Shown: positions 31,378 through 42,379 of the stretch, in pieces
Layout: each line of letters opens with the position of its first letter
How positions within the stretch are numbered: position 1 is the stretch's first letter
DNA from: Strigamia acuminata
Lineage: Eukaryota; Arthropoda; Chilopoda; Geophilomorpha; Linotaeniidae
Reading direction: 5' to 3'
NCBI GenBank assembly: GCA_949358305.1
Contig: OX442314.1
Coordinates: forward strand, 34,343,608 to 34,407,607
Length of the DNA: 64,000 bases
Notes under the pieces: generated by a model
Told to the model about the DNA's origin: nothing
What the model saw: the letters and a program-made list of their open reading frames with translations, nothing else
Databases searched by the model: none
Program-made: the position numbers and the translations under genes

Positions 31378-33715
31378 CATTTTTTCCTTGAGTTTGAAAA
31401 AGTTAATTAAATTTCAATTTTATTAATCGATTTTTTTCTTAATATCAACTAAATTAATCGATTTTTTCTTGATGCTTTTCAGTCAAGTTTCATAACAACT
31501 GGAAAAGTCAGTCAATTGAGTAATTCTATCTTCTTTAATTAATTTTTTTAAAAAATATTTTAGATGCAAAATTTGAATCACAATCGTACCTAGTTCCAAA
31601 AGATTGCCCTATTTCATTATAATCAACTATTTCATTTCGAGATAAAATATTTTTAGATGTAAACTTACTTTTGAGTAAGGCACGGATGAATATGATTCTG
31701 TTACAACCACTTCTCACAATGTTGCCAACTATTGTATTTGTATTGGAAGCGCTTGCGTCCGCGTTTGAAACGACAAACCCGATGCCTGCCATGCCGTCCT
31801 GGATCCCAGAAACGACAGTTGTCGGCTCTTTCGTTTGGATTATTATTGGGTGGAGCTATTCAGGACGCAATGTAAGTGTTCAATTAATTTAGTTAATTTT
31901 TTTCAAGTAAAATTTAAAAATTATTTTATTTCTACAGGGTCGTTTCAACATCGAAACCCACATTCGTGACATCAATGTAGCTGTGGACAGCGACCAACCG
32001 CGACTGCCACGACAACCAACAATTGTACCAGTCCGAGCCCGCTTTGATGTATATCAATCATTAACAAGGTGCCAATTGAAACGACGCACACATTAAGGTG
32101 TTCAGGGCCCACCTGTCTAAATCAGTTTATAATTACAGTAAGAATATTATTATAAATTTACTAGGCACAGATAGTATTTTGGCCGATGTAAAAGAGGGAC
32201 TTCTCCAGAGTGGACTTTTACTAACCTCCATGGAAGTTGTGGGTCCCTTCTGTTCCGGCTCTAGATGGACAGTAGGGGCCATCAACGGCACACACGCTAA
32301 TTGTTGGGCCACAAGAAGCAACCAAGGAACACAGGTATGCTGCTGTCCCATACATTGTGCGTGGGGTCAATAGACCGATGCCCCGTGTTTGGGCCACCTG
32401 CGAGCCCTGCCAGCCCAAAGAGGCGATATTCATCGACCCCCGCTTAATGGGGCCGATAAACTTCCCTGACGCGTCAGAACGAGTGGTCTAGTCGCGTGAC
32501 GAGGTATACGTGCCCTGGCGGCTCATACATTGGCAGCAAGAAACATCCAGCTGAACATCCAACAACCGACGTGACGACGCCGTAAACGACCCACCACCGG
32601 AAGAACCGACACCCGACACAAACGAACCAGAACCCGCCGCAGACGGTCATCAAGAGGAAGTAACAGCCTCGAAAGAGCTGAGACTCAATCAGCTAATAGT
32701 AATCAGAATCAAACGCGGAAAACCATGCCGTTTGTCGTACCTTTCGTAAAGCCACTACATCCCGCCCGATGATTTGGGAAGCTGCTCGAGCAATCAAGGG
32801 GCGGTTGGGCAATTGCCCTAATTTCATTCCTATTGGGAATTCGATAGACTGACTACGTTTATGCGACATTAGCGTTTCATTTGGCGCGTATTCAATTAAT
32901 CACGAGTTTGCGGTTTATCATTTCCCATAATGTCAACAAGCAATATAATGTTTTAGTGTCATTGTTACGCCTGTACTGAGTTGCGTATTGATTATTTATG
33001 TAGGCGTACAATACGTACATTCCTGTTGTAGTTTGTTGTCCATTTAATGCATTTGTGTATTTACATGTACTGAGTTTTGTATAGTAATCTTGCTTTTGAT
33101 GTCTTACAATTGCTGTGCCAAATGTATTACTATATAATTTTAGATGCTAAGATTTATCCTATGTTTTTTATACTTTATGTGTGTGTAATCATATGATTTG
33201 TTCTTCCTTTTTTTAAAAACGTTCACTAAACCAGTCCCCAGGCTGCCATGGCAAAAACCATACCAGTCACACTGGAGCAAGCATAGTATGTGGCATGGGA
33301 AGAGCTAACATTCATAGCTACCGGTATCACAACAATAACGCAGAAATAAGATTGTACGACGACAACATTGTCCAGTTTAGTAACAGACTTATAACTACAA
33401 GTTGTCTTCAGAATGTAGAGTGGCTAAGTTGATCAAGCAGCATTTGAGGATTGCTTTATAAAAAATTGTAGTTTCATATTTTTAGTATCTGGAAGATAGA
33501 AAAGTGAAAACCCTGCTAATCAAACTTTGAATAACGTGAAAAAAAAAATGAATTTGAATTTGATTCAAATAAACAGCTTGGACAAATGGACACTACATTG
33601 GGCAATATAAAGAGTGGTAACACTGACTCAAGTATGCAGATTTAAAAAGAAACTGATCAAAGTATGTTAAACACATTGTTGTGCTCTTGAATGCAAAAGA
33701 AGGAAGGGGAGGGAT
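31378..33715 (+). repeat. Block B, diverged copy of 22883-24850
   Basis: Matches block A through 32830, then has unrelated sequence at about 32840-33228, and matches again at 33229-33715 (LTR end fragment ...ATACCAGTCACA, then the GTATGTGGCATGGGAA segment). The order is the same as in block A, 8.8 kb away, so this is a duplication or two insertions of one composite element. Confidence 0.7.
31671..32095 (+). CDS. Small two-exon membrane-type protein in block B (partial)
   Basis: Exon 1 is open to 31870 and ends GGACGCAAT|GTAAGTG. A 67-bp intron ends TTATTTCTACAG at 31937. Exon 2 stays open in phase (GRFNIETHIRDINVAVDS, then PRLPRQPTIVPVRARF) to a stop at 32093-32095. The start is unclear: the frame opens with TTG at 31671 and an acceptor-like GAGTAAG precedes GCACGG; an ATG is at 31686. 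Hydrophobic stretches (ILLQPLLTMLPTIVFVLEALA and VVGSFVWIIIGW) suggest membrane contact, followed by a basic-acidic tail. The joined phase and strong splice sites argue for a real gene. The family is unknown, and an envelope-like or element-borne protein is possible. Block A lacks it. Confidence 0.45.
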
Positions 33716-34204
33716 GCGATATCGTAATGTAGTATGGTAATGTTATAAGTTGTCTTGCAATTTGACTTGCAACTAAGAAACCTATAGTGGTCTCAAACTT
33801 TTTTCCACCACTGTATGATGTAACAGGTGACCGCAAGGTCACTCTGGATCTAGTACGTGACGGAATAATTAAATGGACATTACAGTTTGTAAAGACATTT
33901 TATAATAAAACGGAGTTGCGACATAAAAATTTCACTTTAATATAACCACTGCTTAAAATTTCATATTCACTCTACAATTTTAAAAGAACTCTCTTTTTTT
34001 TTTGAATAGATAGGAAGAATTCTCCGTGAATCACCTGTGTAGCTCACTTTTGGGGTGTACATCACCATATATTCCACAAGCATCCTAGATCACTACAGAG
34101 AAAGGTTAGATGAACCTAAGTCATCATTTGCTATATTTGCGTTAGTGCACAATGTTGTGTCTTGGACTCCATATTTTATAACAATGTATTTCATACCATT
34201 GTAC
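33716..34204. other. No gene; flank repeat
   Basis: 33960-34090 repeats 30890-31044. Otherwise A/T-rich with only short frames. Confidence 0.45.
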
Positions 34205-34819
34205 GGCGTGTTGCTAGGCACTTATTGCCTAGCAACCCGTCTTCTCTTTACGAATAAATACACAGTCGACCTTCCAAATGTAATGAGTCCGCACGCCTCG
34301 TCCTTTCCGCAGACCTTTGGGCCCAGGAACGAATGGCTCTATGCTGACTGCATTCGTGCAGTCTAAGTTACAACACATCCAAATGTAACATTCATGTTAT
34401 GTAAAGCTTATTGCCTATAACAATAACCGACAATGGTTAATGTAAGCTGCTAGGCAACTCATTGCCTAGCAACATCTTTTAGACTTTAATAAAACAGTAG
34501 ACACCCAAAATTTGTCCAGTAAGCATCATTATTTCCATCATTGGATTTAACCCTAAATCCAATGTTCCAATGTATATCATGAAGGCAGCCATTGCTGGGC
34601 TGACCTGAGTGCAGCACAGCATACGTTACATTGGCGCAATCGAGCATGAATTCGAGTCCAACATGTAGGCGCACGAGCCGTTCCAAACTGACAAATTCGA
34701 AGAATGTTTTTGGCCGAATAGCATCACGTCTCCAGTTAAATGGATCAACGGATGTAATCGTGAGCCATTTGTTACTCGCCATAGCCGCTCGCTGCGGCCG
34801 CTTGGCACTCGCCGCGCAC

Positions 34820-34946
34820 CGCCCATCGAGTCGCCGCTCGTCATCATGTGACCTCGAGTCGCTGCTCTCCATCATGAGACAGCAGGTCGCCGCTCGTCAT
34901 CGCGGGACCTCAAGTCGCAGCTTGTTGCGGGACCTACCGGACTTGG
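34820..34946 (+). repeat. About 4-unit GTCGCCGCTC tandem repeat
   Basis: Units of about 28-32 bp contain GTCGCCGCTCGTCATC, GTCGCTGCTCTCCATC, GTCGCCGCTCGTCATC and GTCGCAGCTTGTTGCG, each followed by GACCT-like ends. Two units recur at 31045-31105. Confidence 0.8.
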
Positions 34947-34948
34947 GC

Positions 34949-34971
34949 TGGCGCCCGCCACCGGATTTGAA
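34949..34971 (+). other. Possible tRNA primer binding site
   Basis: TGGCGCCCGCCACCGG followed by ATTTGAA reads as the complement of CCA, a discriminator, a 7-base acceptor strand, a 5-base T stem and a T loop. The first eight bases fit tRNA-Lys. The preceding bases do not end in CA, so the LTR boundary is unclear. Confidence 0.4.
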
Positions 34972-35399
34972 TCGTCGCACGTTGCTGCCTTTTCCTTTGT
35001 AAAGGAGGAAGGCATGTTGTGTCTTCCATCCCATTATTATTACAATGTACACAACTAATAGTATGGTATTACGTGTTGCTAGGCAGTTGAGCCTAGCAAC
35101 ATCTCTTGCTTTTTATTCTTATTAAAAGTTAGTCGACACCCGAAATCGATTCAGTTTGGGTCCACTAATTTATTCCCGGGCTTCAAGCCCCAATATCAGA
35201 GTGATTATGGTGACTGCATCTGCTACTTCTATCAACTATTTTGTACTGAAGAATGTTAAATAAATGTTATTTTCGATTCGATGGGTTTGGATTCAAGTGA
35301 TTGTAACACAGCCGAAGTCAATGGTTTACATTTGAACAGTGATTGTTTATTAAACAGGAAATGCTACTTTACTATTTCGTCCCCTTTATACATTGAAAA

Positions 35400-35620
35400 T
35401 AGAACAACCCGTTTACATTGTGGGTCACTGAAGTGACCCTCTGGTGGCCAAACATGGCGCCACCTCCAATTCCCCCCTAAACGGTGGCTTCTTCAGGAAC
35501 TTCAGTTTCCACAGCATCTGAGCAGTCAGATTCATTACAAACCAGACAAAATACACGCAGCGTTTCGAGCAATATAGTACTTGTAGTCCACTCAGTTGAA
35601 AATTCTAACTTGAATATGAA
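35400..35620 (-). mobile_element. 3' end fragment of an LTR element on the minus strand
   Basis: Read on the minus strand, an acidic coding end (LVCNESDCSDAVETEVPEEA) reaches a stop at once followed by a purine tract AGGGGGGAA (about 35478) and then an LTR-like start TTGGAGGTGG. Just inside is a hairpin (GGGTCACT...AGTGACCC). The rest of the element is missing. Confidence 0.5.
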
Positions 35621-36103
35621 GCAAACTTGATGCTTAAAAAAGTGTTGGAACAAACAAATGCATAATCTTCAAGCAACCAGGAAGAAGTCATCTCATTCAA
35701 CATTAGATCAACTTACGGCAGATACAGATCAACCTATTCAAGTCCTCTTCAATAGTTGCAATCCACAGAAACTGTGTCTAGTTATGTCTAGCAGACGCAT
35801 TTGTGACACTAAACCTAAAAACAAACATAAGTGTGTGCCCCTTTGCCGAGTTGCTGAAGTACTTTGTTGCTTTTAATGATATCAGTCTATCTTTATCTGC
35901 TCAGCAATTTAATTTATTCTTTCAATGATTGGCTAGCAGGAAAATATTACATTGGCCGTTTCTTATCTTGGTCTTTCCAACAGGAATTTCTTTTTTGTAC
36001 AAGTCATTCATTATAGAATTGTGCAATTTATTAAAGCGTCGTCACTCGCTATTTACAAGTACTCTATTTGTCCTTGTCGGTTATTTGCTTTTTCCGACTC
36101 CAG
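35621..36103. other. No recognised feature
   Basis: Short frames only. A splice-acceptor-like TTTTTCCGACTCCAG ends at 36103, before the next coding remnant. Confidence 0.4.
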
Positions 36104-36540
36104 CCCCGCCATACAAGTGTGAAAGGTGGACAAGGGGTTCGCGCTTCGAAAAACCGACAGCTGGTGCAGGACATCGTGTTGTTCAAGCCGATGAATTACA
36201 AGGCCGAGGAGTTGATGCAGACGAACCTGACGAGCCAGGTGAAGACGGAGGCAACCGAGATCTCCACCAAGTACCAGGATTTGACAAAACACGCGCGCCA
36301 GGTGCTTAAGCTGCAGAAAGAGGTGGTGGAGATGCACCATGCGTTCGTGGACGCGTGCAAAGACTTCACTCAGTGGATGAGGTCAACAAGCTGTGGGAGA
36401 TAGGACACGCTGCTAGCTAAGAATAATCATCTCAAGTTGCTATTGATGGAGAAGGCGAAAGGAAGGGAGAAGCTCGCGGTGACCCAAGAGTTGGGAAGGA
36501 GTGAGCTGGCAGTTGTCAGGAGCAGAAGCAGAATGTCATC
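36104..36540 (+). pseudogene. GC-rich coiled-coil coding remnant, unknown family
   Basis: From a possible 3' splice site at 36103 the frame reads about 100 residues, largely predicted helix (VQDIVLFKPMNYKAEELMQ, then STKYQDLTKHARQVLKLQKE), to a stop at 36403. After a one-base shift near 36375 similar sequence continues (VDEVNKLWEIGHAAS), and again after 36420 (NNHLKLLLMEKAKG). G+C at third positions is far above the neighbours. It looks like a transferred or retrocopied exon series, now broken. I do not recognise the protein. Confidence 0.5.
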
Positions 36541-36783
36541 AACTTTTGACATTTTGAAATGTCGAAATTGACATTTTGAATCAAAGTCAATTCGTGCAAT
36601 ATAGAGGTGAAAACGGCTCCTGACATGAATATGTATATTAGAAATCTATACCGGTACTATAATACGGTGAATTAATAAATGTCGAAATTCAGTCTATGCA
36701 GGATGAATTTGTGCGATATGAGTAAGAGAATATATTTTTTTAAAAAGCAACGTTTTGGATAAAACAAATGCATTTATAGTTTT

Positions 36784-37195
36784 ATAGTTTTTATTAAATT
36801 GTATTAAAATTTATAGTTTTTATTAAATTGTATTAAAATTTATAGTTTTTATTAAATTGTATTAAAATTTATAGTTTTTATTAAATTGTATTAAAATTTA
36901 TAGTTTTTATTAAATTGTATTAAAATTTATAGTTTTTATTAAATTGTATTAAAATTTATAGTTTTTATTAAATTGTATTAAAATTTATAGTTTTTATTAA
37001 ATTGTATTAAAATTTATAGTTTTTATTAAATTGTATTAAAATTTATAGTTTTTATTAAATTGTATTAAAATTTATAGTTTTTATTAAATTGTATTAAAAT
37101 TTATAGTTTTTATTAAATTGTATTAAAATTTATAGTTTTTATTAAATTGTATTAAAATTTATAGTTTCTATTAAATTGTATTAAAATTTATAGTT
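36784..37195. repeat. 29-bp minisatellite, 14 near-identical units
   Basis: The unit ATAGTTTTTATTAAATTGTA plus TTAAAATTT recurs every 29 bases from 36784. Units are identical apart from single changes in the last copies (TTTCTA, TTTGTA). The homogeneity implies recent expansion, or possibly assembly collapse. Confidence 0.97.
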
Positions 37196-37867
37196 TGTAG
37201 TCATCCTGTGCATGACTGAAGACGGTTTTGTGTTCAGTGGTATGCAAAACCGTTTACATGCTTGATACCCAGAGGACAGAATTTTGGGAGCAGTTAGTGA
37301 CTCCACGGGTCGCACCGGCGGCAGCATCGGCAATCGCACCAGCAGAACAACAACAGGCACAGGAAGACCTGGCTGTGCCACAAAAACAACAACAACAAAA
37401 ATGCTATTTTCTGCCTCAAAATGCTTTCTCCCCCGTGATAGGCCTTTTCTGTGCCTAAAAAAGCATTTTCCTGCCCAAAAGAGACATAATTTCTACTCAT
37501 AATGCAATTTGTTTTTACATAAATGGCCTATTTTGTGCCTAAAAAATGGCGACAATATTGACAGCCCTATTCAAAAAGGAGTCATCTAGAAGTGAAACCA
37601 CGTGCATGAAGACACGTTCTCAAGCATAAAGCCTAAACTCAGAAAGCCAAAAACACTGACGCCATTTAACCCGACCCTACAAGCAGTCGACACAGTTTTG
37701 GCCCACCGAATAAACGGAAAGGAGCAACCGAGAATCAGACCGTGAAGCTCTCTCGTTAATCTTTGGTGGGGCGCAAGAGTACGGAATTTTCTTTGGGGAA
37801 ACACGTGAACCTTTGAACTCTACACAAACTCAAGCAAAAGAGTGTGGCACAAACTCACTATCTTATT
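37196..37867. other. Mixed repeat remnants with a Gypsy RNase H trace
   Basis: 37680-37860 matches 48765-48935, which shows a Gypsy RNase H motif there. Copies of TGCCTAAAAAA-type motifs occur at 37440-37560. No intact gene was found. Confidence 0.5.
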
Positions 37868-38760
37868 TGATACCATATTAACATTACTCTCGCCTCACGG
37901 AATCAAATGACACTTATACTAGTGGAATGCAGGCTTACAGTACTAATGTTTTGTCCTGCTATAATATCTGATAAATGCTACACTCATGCAGGTGGAATGC
38001 AGGTTTACAGGTATCAAATAATTTGCAGCGTAACATTTACATGAAAACTTCGAAAAATAATTAAAAGTTGAGAACTAAAAATAGATATGACGGAACAAGG
38101 TAGTTACGTCAAAAATTCATTTCATGGGTGAAAAACCGCTGCTGGAAAAACGAGTGCATCGAATACTTGCAACGGACAAAATAAAATAAAAATTAATTCA
38201 CACAAGAATAAAATATGTAATATAAAATAGTTCCAAAAGAAAAACGAACTTTTGGATTACCAAACCAAACTGATCGATTGAAGTGAAATTATAAATGGGA
38301 AGTAAGAGATTTTGAACGATAAATGTGGCCAACAGAAAGAATAAAAACCGAAATCAAAATTCCAACCTTATTACTCGTGAAAAATCCATTATTCGTCAAC
38401 ATGGCGGCAAACAACGACAAAATGCGCCGCCATATTGCCTCGTTCGTTTCGGAGTAAAAAAACGACTTTGTTAGTTAAACAAGAATAAATTTGATTTCAA
38501 AAGACTCAAGAGTGCTAAATGCCACCATTAAAACAAAACGAATCGAATATTAGATTCCTAACACGGACGGAATACACAATCGGCAGCATGAGAGAGAAAG
38601 AGAGAGACGAAAGAACGACCACCTTCCACATCTTTTTCCAAGCAGGTTTGGCGCCAATGTACGCATGCGCAGCACGAATTAACCTCTCGCACCCACTCTA
38701 CTAGATGACGCAACAGCTTGGAGTTTGAGAGTGCAGTATTATGACGAATATCCTCTTCTT
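37868..38760 (+). repeat. Copy of the repeat at 24940-25925
   Basis: The same order of landmarks: CTCTCGCCTCACGGAATCAA, GGAATGCAGGCTTACAG, AACATGGCGGCAAACAACGA, GATGACGCAACAGCTTGGAG. It ends about 370 bases from the PABP2-type gene, as the other copy ends about 320 bases from the SR-type gene. Confidence 0.85.
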
Positions 38761-39128
38761 GTCAAGTAATAAGTGAATAAAAAATTTAAAGGAAAACAGG
38801 AAACCGAAAAACAGGCCGGAACACAAACTCAGAATAAAATAAAAATGCAAAACGTTGCCGACAAACCTAAGTTAAAATGCCAACAGCAGATGGCAAAACA
38901 AATCTAACCCTGGCGACCATTCCCGATACCAGCAAAACGTGGCGATTTCAAATTTGTTAAATAAAAAATTACAGACACGTTTGCGAAACTTATTTGAAGA
39001 AGACAAATCAACAACAGACGGCATTACAAAATAATTGAACTAACTTCAACTAAAACTCCATTCCAAACAATTAAATCCCATAAAATTGCTCTTCAAACTT
39101 TACTCATCTCATCTTTCCACGTTTTCTG
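38761..39128. other. Downstream flank of the PABP2-type gene
   Basis: Likely 3' UTR side of the minus-strand gene. No canonical polyadenylation signal was found. Confidence 0.35.
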
Positions 39129-39635
39129 TTAGTACGGCGCAGCAACGACACATCTTTTTCTTGAATTTCGACTCGGACCAATTCCACCACCTCGTCTGAA
39201 TGTTCCTCGAAGATGTGCCCTCGGTCTTACACTAACTTTGATTCGTCTCCCTCGTACAACACTGGCATTTAGAGCCGTGCCAACCGCCACCGAATCTGAA
39301 TCCACAAACTCGATAAACGCAAATCCCTTGGAGCGGCCACTATACTTGTCGTTCAAAATGGTCACTCTGGAAATTGCCCCGCACCCGACAAAATGTTGTT
39401 TCAAGTCCTCGGTCGTCGCGAAGTAATGTAAATTTCCTACATAGATTGAGCGTGAATCCGATTCCGGTTTGTCTTTTTGCTTTTGCTTCAATCTAGCAAT
39501 TTCTACTTTTAATACTTCCATCGTGTTTGGTGTAGAATCGGTAGAATCGTCGTCGTGACGCTCGTGTTCGTTCTCAATCCCGAGATTGAGACGATTGAGA
39601 AGATTTTCCAAAGAGTTTTCGTAAAAGTTGGCCAT
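39129..39635 (-). CDS. PABPN1/PABP2-like poly(A)-binding protein, intronless
   Basis: 168 aa on the minus strand; by family a nuclear protein that binds poly(A) tails and stimulates poly(A) polymerase. A short acidic N-terminus and a coiled-coil helix ([18 protein letters not shown], residues about 38-56) precede one RRM (about 63-140): [20 protein letters not shown] with RNP2, and KGFAFIEF as RNP1. A basic C-terminus ends AAPY, like the SPY end of PABP2. It is shorter than vertebrate PABPN1 and close to the embryonic PABP2-like size. It has no introns, so it may be a retrocopy, but it is intact and has a TATA box upstream. Confidence 0.92.
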   Translation of the reverse strand: MANFYENSLENLLNRLNLGIENEHERHDDDSTDSTPNTMEVLKVEIARLKQKQKDKPESDSRSIYVGNLHYFATTEDLKQHFVGCGAISRVTILNDKYSGRSKGFAFIEFVDSDSVAVGTALNASVVRGRRIKVSVRPRAHLRGTFRRGGGIGPSRNSRKRCVVAAPY

Positions 39636-39702
39636 TTCTACTTAAGTTTCCCTTTCGCAAGATGTCTGTTGCGTTGTGATACTGTGTTTAAACAACGTCT
39701 GG

Positions 39703-39709
39703 CTTTATA
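39703..39709 (-). promoter_or_regulatory. TATA box of the PABP2-type gene
   Basis: TATAAAG on the minus strand, about 70 bases before the ATG. Confidence 0.55.
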
Positions 39710-39872
39710 CGGAAATTTCTCGGGGTACGTCGTTCGTACGTATACGGCAAACAGCATTTCAAGATTCCAAACGTCGTAACATCGTTGAAATGTAACCGAA
39801 ATAATCGGGGAATACATCATTCTTAACCATACTGTTTTCCTCGTGGGAAAATTTGTGAAATTCGTGACAAAT

Positions 39873-40595
39873 AAATGCATTTACCCACCAATAGTGATCA
39901 GTGCTGCCAGTGATAAGGTTGACATCAGTTTTCAATTGGACACAGGATCAGAGTTTACGGTCATCGGCTCATCCACATTCTTGTCCATCCAGATGGTCAC
40001 TAGTAAAAATATATCAGTAGTTAAGTCTAACATTGTTATGTGCCTATCCTAAACCTCAGATCGGTTTATTGGGGGTCATGACAGGGGAGTTAACTAACTT
40101 ATAAAAGACCAGACATTGCGCACTCCTATCATTGTCACTAGAGCAGACGGCCCTTCCATCATTGGCCGAGATGTCATAACGCGCTTTGGTCTGCTTGACC
40201 GAACCTACGATGATCATAATAGGAGCAATTGCGTGCCCGTGTCAAGTGCCCCACACTCCTACTCTTCACCTGTTTAAACGGTTCGGACAGCTGTTGCGCT
40301 TGCTCACCCATCCGCTCCCATACCGCCACCCGCTCTTGGGCCAGGTGGACACACGGCTCACTCCATTTCAGAGTTCATTGCCATGCAATATCTTGTGGTT
40401 TTCCAAATGGGGGTTGGCACCTATACAAGACCTCCGGTGGAACTGCATATGAGGTCGGACGCTGTGCCAATCTTCTATCGCGCCCGCCCCGTGCCGCTTG
40501 CTCGCAGACCAGGCGTGGACAAGGCGATAGATGCCCTGGTCCAGCAAGGCATTTTTGTTTCCATCACCATCAGTCACTCCCAGTGGTAGTGTTCA
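39873..40595 (+). pseudogene. Gypsy protease and RT N-terminal remnants
   Basis: A protease piece (VDISFQLDTGSEFTVIG, DTG kept) is followed by the linker (PSIIGRDVITRFGL) and, after frameshifts, the start of RT (RARPVPLARRPGVDKAIDAL, then VQQGIFVSI). It ends before the RT active site. It is related to 60860-61090. Confidence 0.8.
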
Positions 40596-40837
40596 CCATC
40601 AACATATTAGTCTTAAAGTATTGATTTTTGTGTAAAAAAAAGTGATTTTATGCTGAAATTTGTTTCTTTTTTTAGGGTCTTTTGTCTAATTTTACCGACG
40701 ATGAACAAAATCTATTAAAAGGCTGATTTTGTGCGTAAAAATGCAATATTTATGCATTATTTGTAAGATTTGTATTATTTGTAAGAGGAGGAGGGTGGAG
40801 CACGGAGGCGACGAGTAAGGCGCACAACAATTTAGCT

Positions 40838-41045
40838 CAATTCAAGGTAGTGTCAAAGAAATTTGGACAGGACGAGGCAAAACCTATTTCAACCCCGATG
40901 GAACTTAACTGCAAAGAAGACGAGACGGAAGCAAAGAGCCCGGATGCAACTGGTCGACCATACAGGGAATTGATAGAATGCTTATCCTACACAGCAAACT
41001 GCACCAGACCGGACATCACGTTTGCCGTAATGTGTAATAAATTCA
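40838..41045 (+). pseudogene. Copia RT C-terminal fragment
   Basis: KKFGQDEAKPISTPME ... PYRELIECLSYTANCTRPDI matches the Copia segment between RT and RNase H. It is about 65 residues, cut at both ends, and not derived from the intact Copia element in this window by its sequence. Confidence 0.85.
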
Positions 41046-42379
41046 AAAAGGTACTTTTTTTTAGGCCCCAAAAAAATTCACCAAAGTTGGATTCTGAATT
41101 GTAAAATTTACTGGAAAATACATTAGGATTTAATTTCTCAAGATTGGATTTATTACTCAAAGTCACAACTTCAAACACAGCCCAGATCCTGAAGTTTGCC
41201 ACAATTGGGACAAGCCAAACAAACTTCTAAAATCCTCACAAATTTATTGTAAAAAGTGCCATTTTATATATATATTTATATATTTTTATATTAAGAGATA
41301 ACGTAAATCCTCTTAAGTACAATAAAACGGGTTTCGACGGGTTTCGGCGGATTAGCCAATGTAATGACCCTCGTCCGATTTCCAATAGAAGCAAGCGAAT
41401 TAGCAAACTTATCGTCGATACAGAGATACCATCGCGGACTTGGCCAGTCCAGCATTGGGGTTTTGTATTGGAAAGGCAATAGTAGAACAAGTTATTAATA
41501 TTGAACAAGAAATGTAAATACAAACAGAAAAACAATCGGAAGGTTAGCCCAAGAAGTTTTAAAGGAAAGAAAATTGTTGAAAGATTGTTTTTTATCTGTC
41601 CATGAATCGGGAAATGCTTTTAATGTTAAAAGATTTTACAATTGGCACAAACACAGGTCCCTAAACGGAGTCATGGAGTTTATTAACTTCATCAAACACT
41701 GCCATTGGCTGAAATTGACACAATCAATATGAAGAAGTTAAAATTAAGAAATAATTTAACTTCATTGTAGTTGCCAAAGATGCTAGCTATTCTATGGCAA
41801 CCCAACCCAAACACAATCACAGTCAGGAGAAATTGTGGAAATAACCGGCGGCCTCCAATTGCGCGCGGGTAGAATTTTTTTGTGCAAATAGCGCACGGGG
41901 GCACTATTAGAAGATAAACGGTATTTATATTTCATAGAATTTTGTTCAACCGGTGCAGACACAATTATACAAGACAGGAAAACGTTGATCTAATAAATTT
42001 TGCAAATAATTACATTGGGTAAAATTACCAAGGAAAATTTTAAAAATTATCTGCGCAGGAGTTACTGGTGGCAGTTTTCTCAAATCGATGTTTTCGAAGT
42101 GTTTTTCCTAACCTAACCTGATCTGTTTTTAGCAAAGTAGAGAAAACTAGGTTTTTTATCAATGTTTATCAATGTTTTTTATCAATCACCGAATCTTTTA
42201 TCAAACATGTAAAAAGATATATGTAACAGATATTGATGGGCTTATAAATGTGATCCTAAGACGGCAATGCAAAGTTACACAAGCAAAGACAAGAAACAAG
42301 GAACAAGAAATATCCTGGGATTGGTAAATTTCTGTGCGAGTCAGAGCCATTAAGAATTTTAAATAAGATAAAGATAGAG
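41046..42379. other. No recognised gene
   Basis: A/T-rich with a TATATATATTTATATATT run near 41267-41290. Short frames on both strands have no support. Confidence 0.4.

Larger units (their letters stand above)
34205..35130 (+). repeat. Three hairpin-plus-AATAAA repeat units
   Basis: Each unit has GTTGCTAGGCA, a short loop, then GCCTAGCAAC (34209-34240, 34450-34477, 35080-35107). It is followed 20-40 bases later by AATAAA, AATAAAA or ATTAAAA and then GTCGAC or a variant with ACACCC. The spacing is like R/U5 parts of LTRs whose polyadenylation signal sits beside a stem-loop. Confidence 0.7.

Noticed and set aside
34209-34240. GTTGCTAGGCA palindromes considered as RFX X-box sites
   Set aside because: They recur inside homologous repeat units with a polyadenylation signal, so common descent explains them; no adjacent ciliary gene is seen.
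36784-37195. Regular 29-bp repeat considered as a CRISPR array
   Set aside because: Units are contiguous with no unique spacers, and the genome is eukaryotic.
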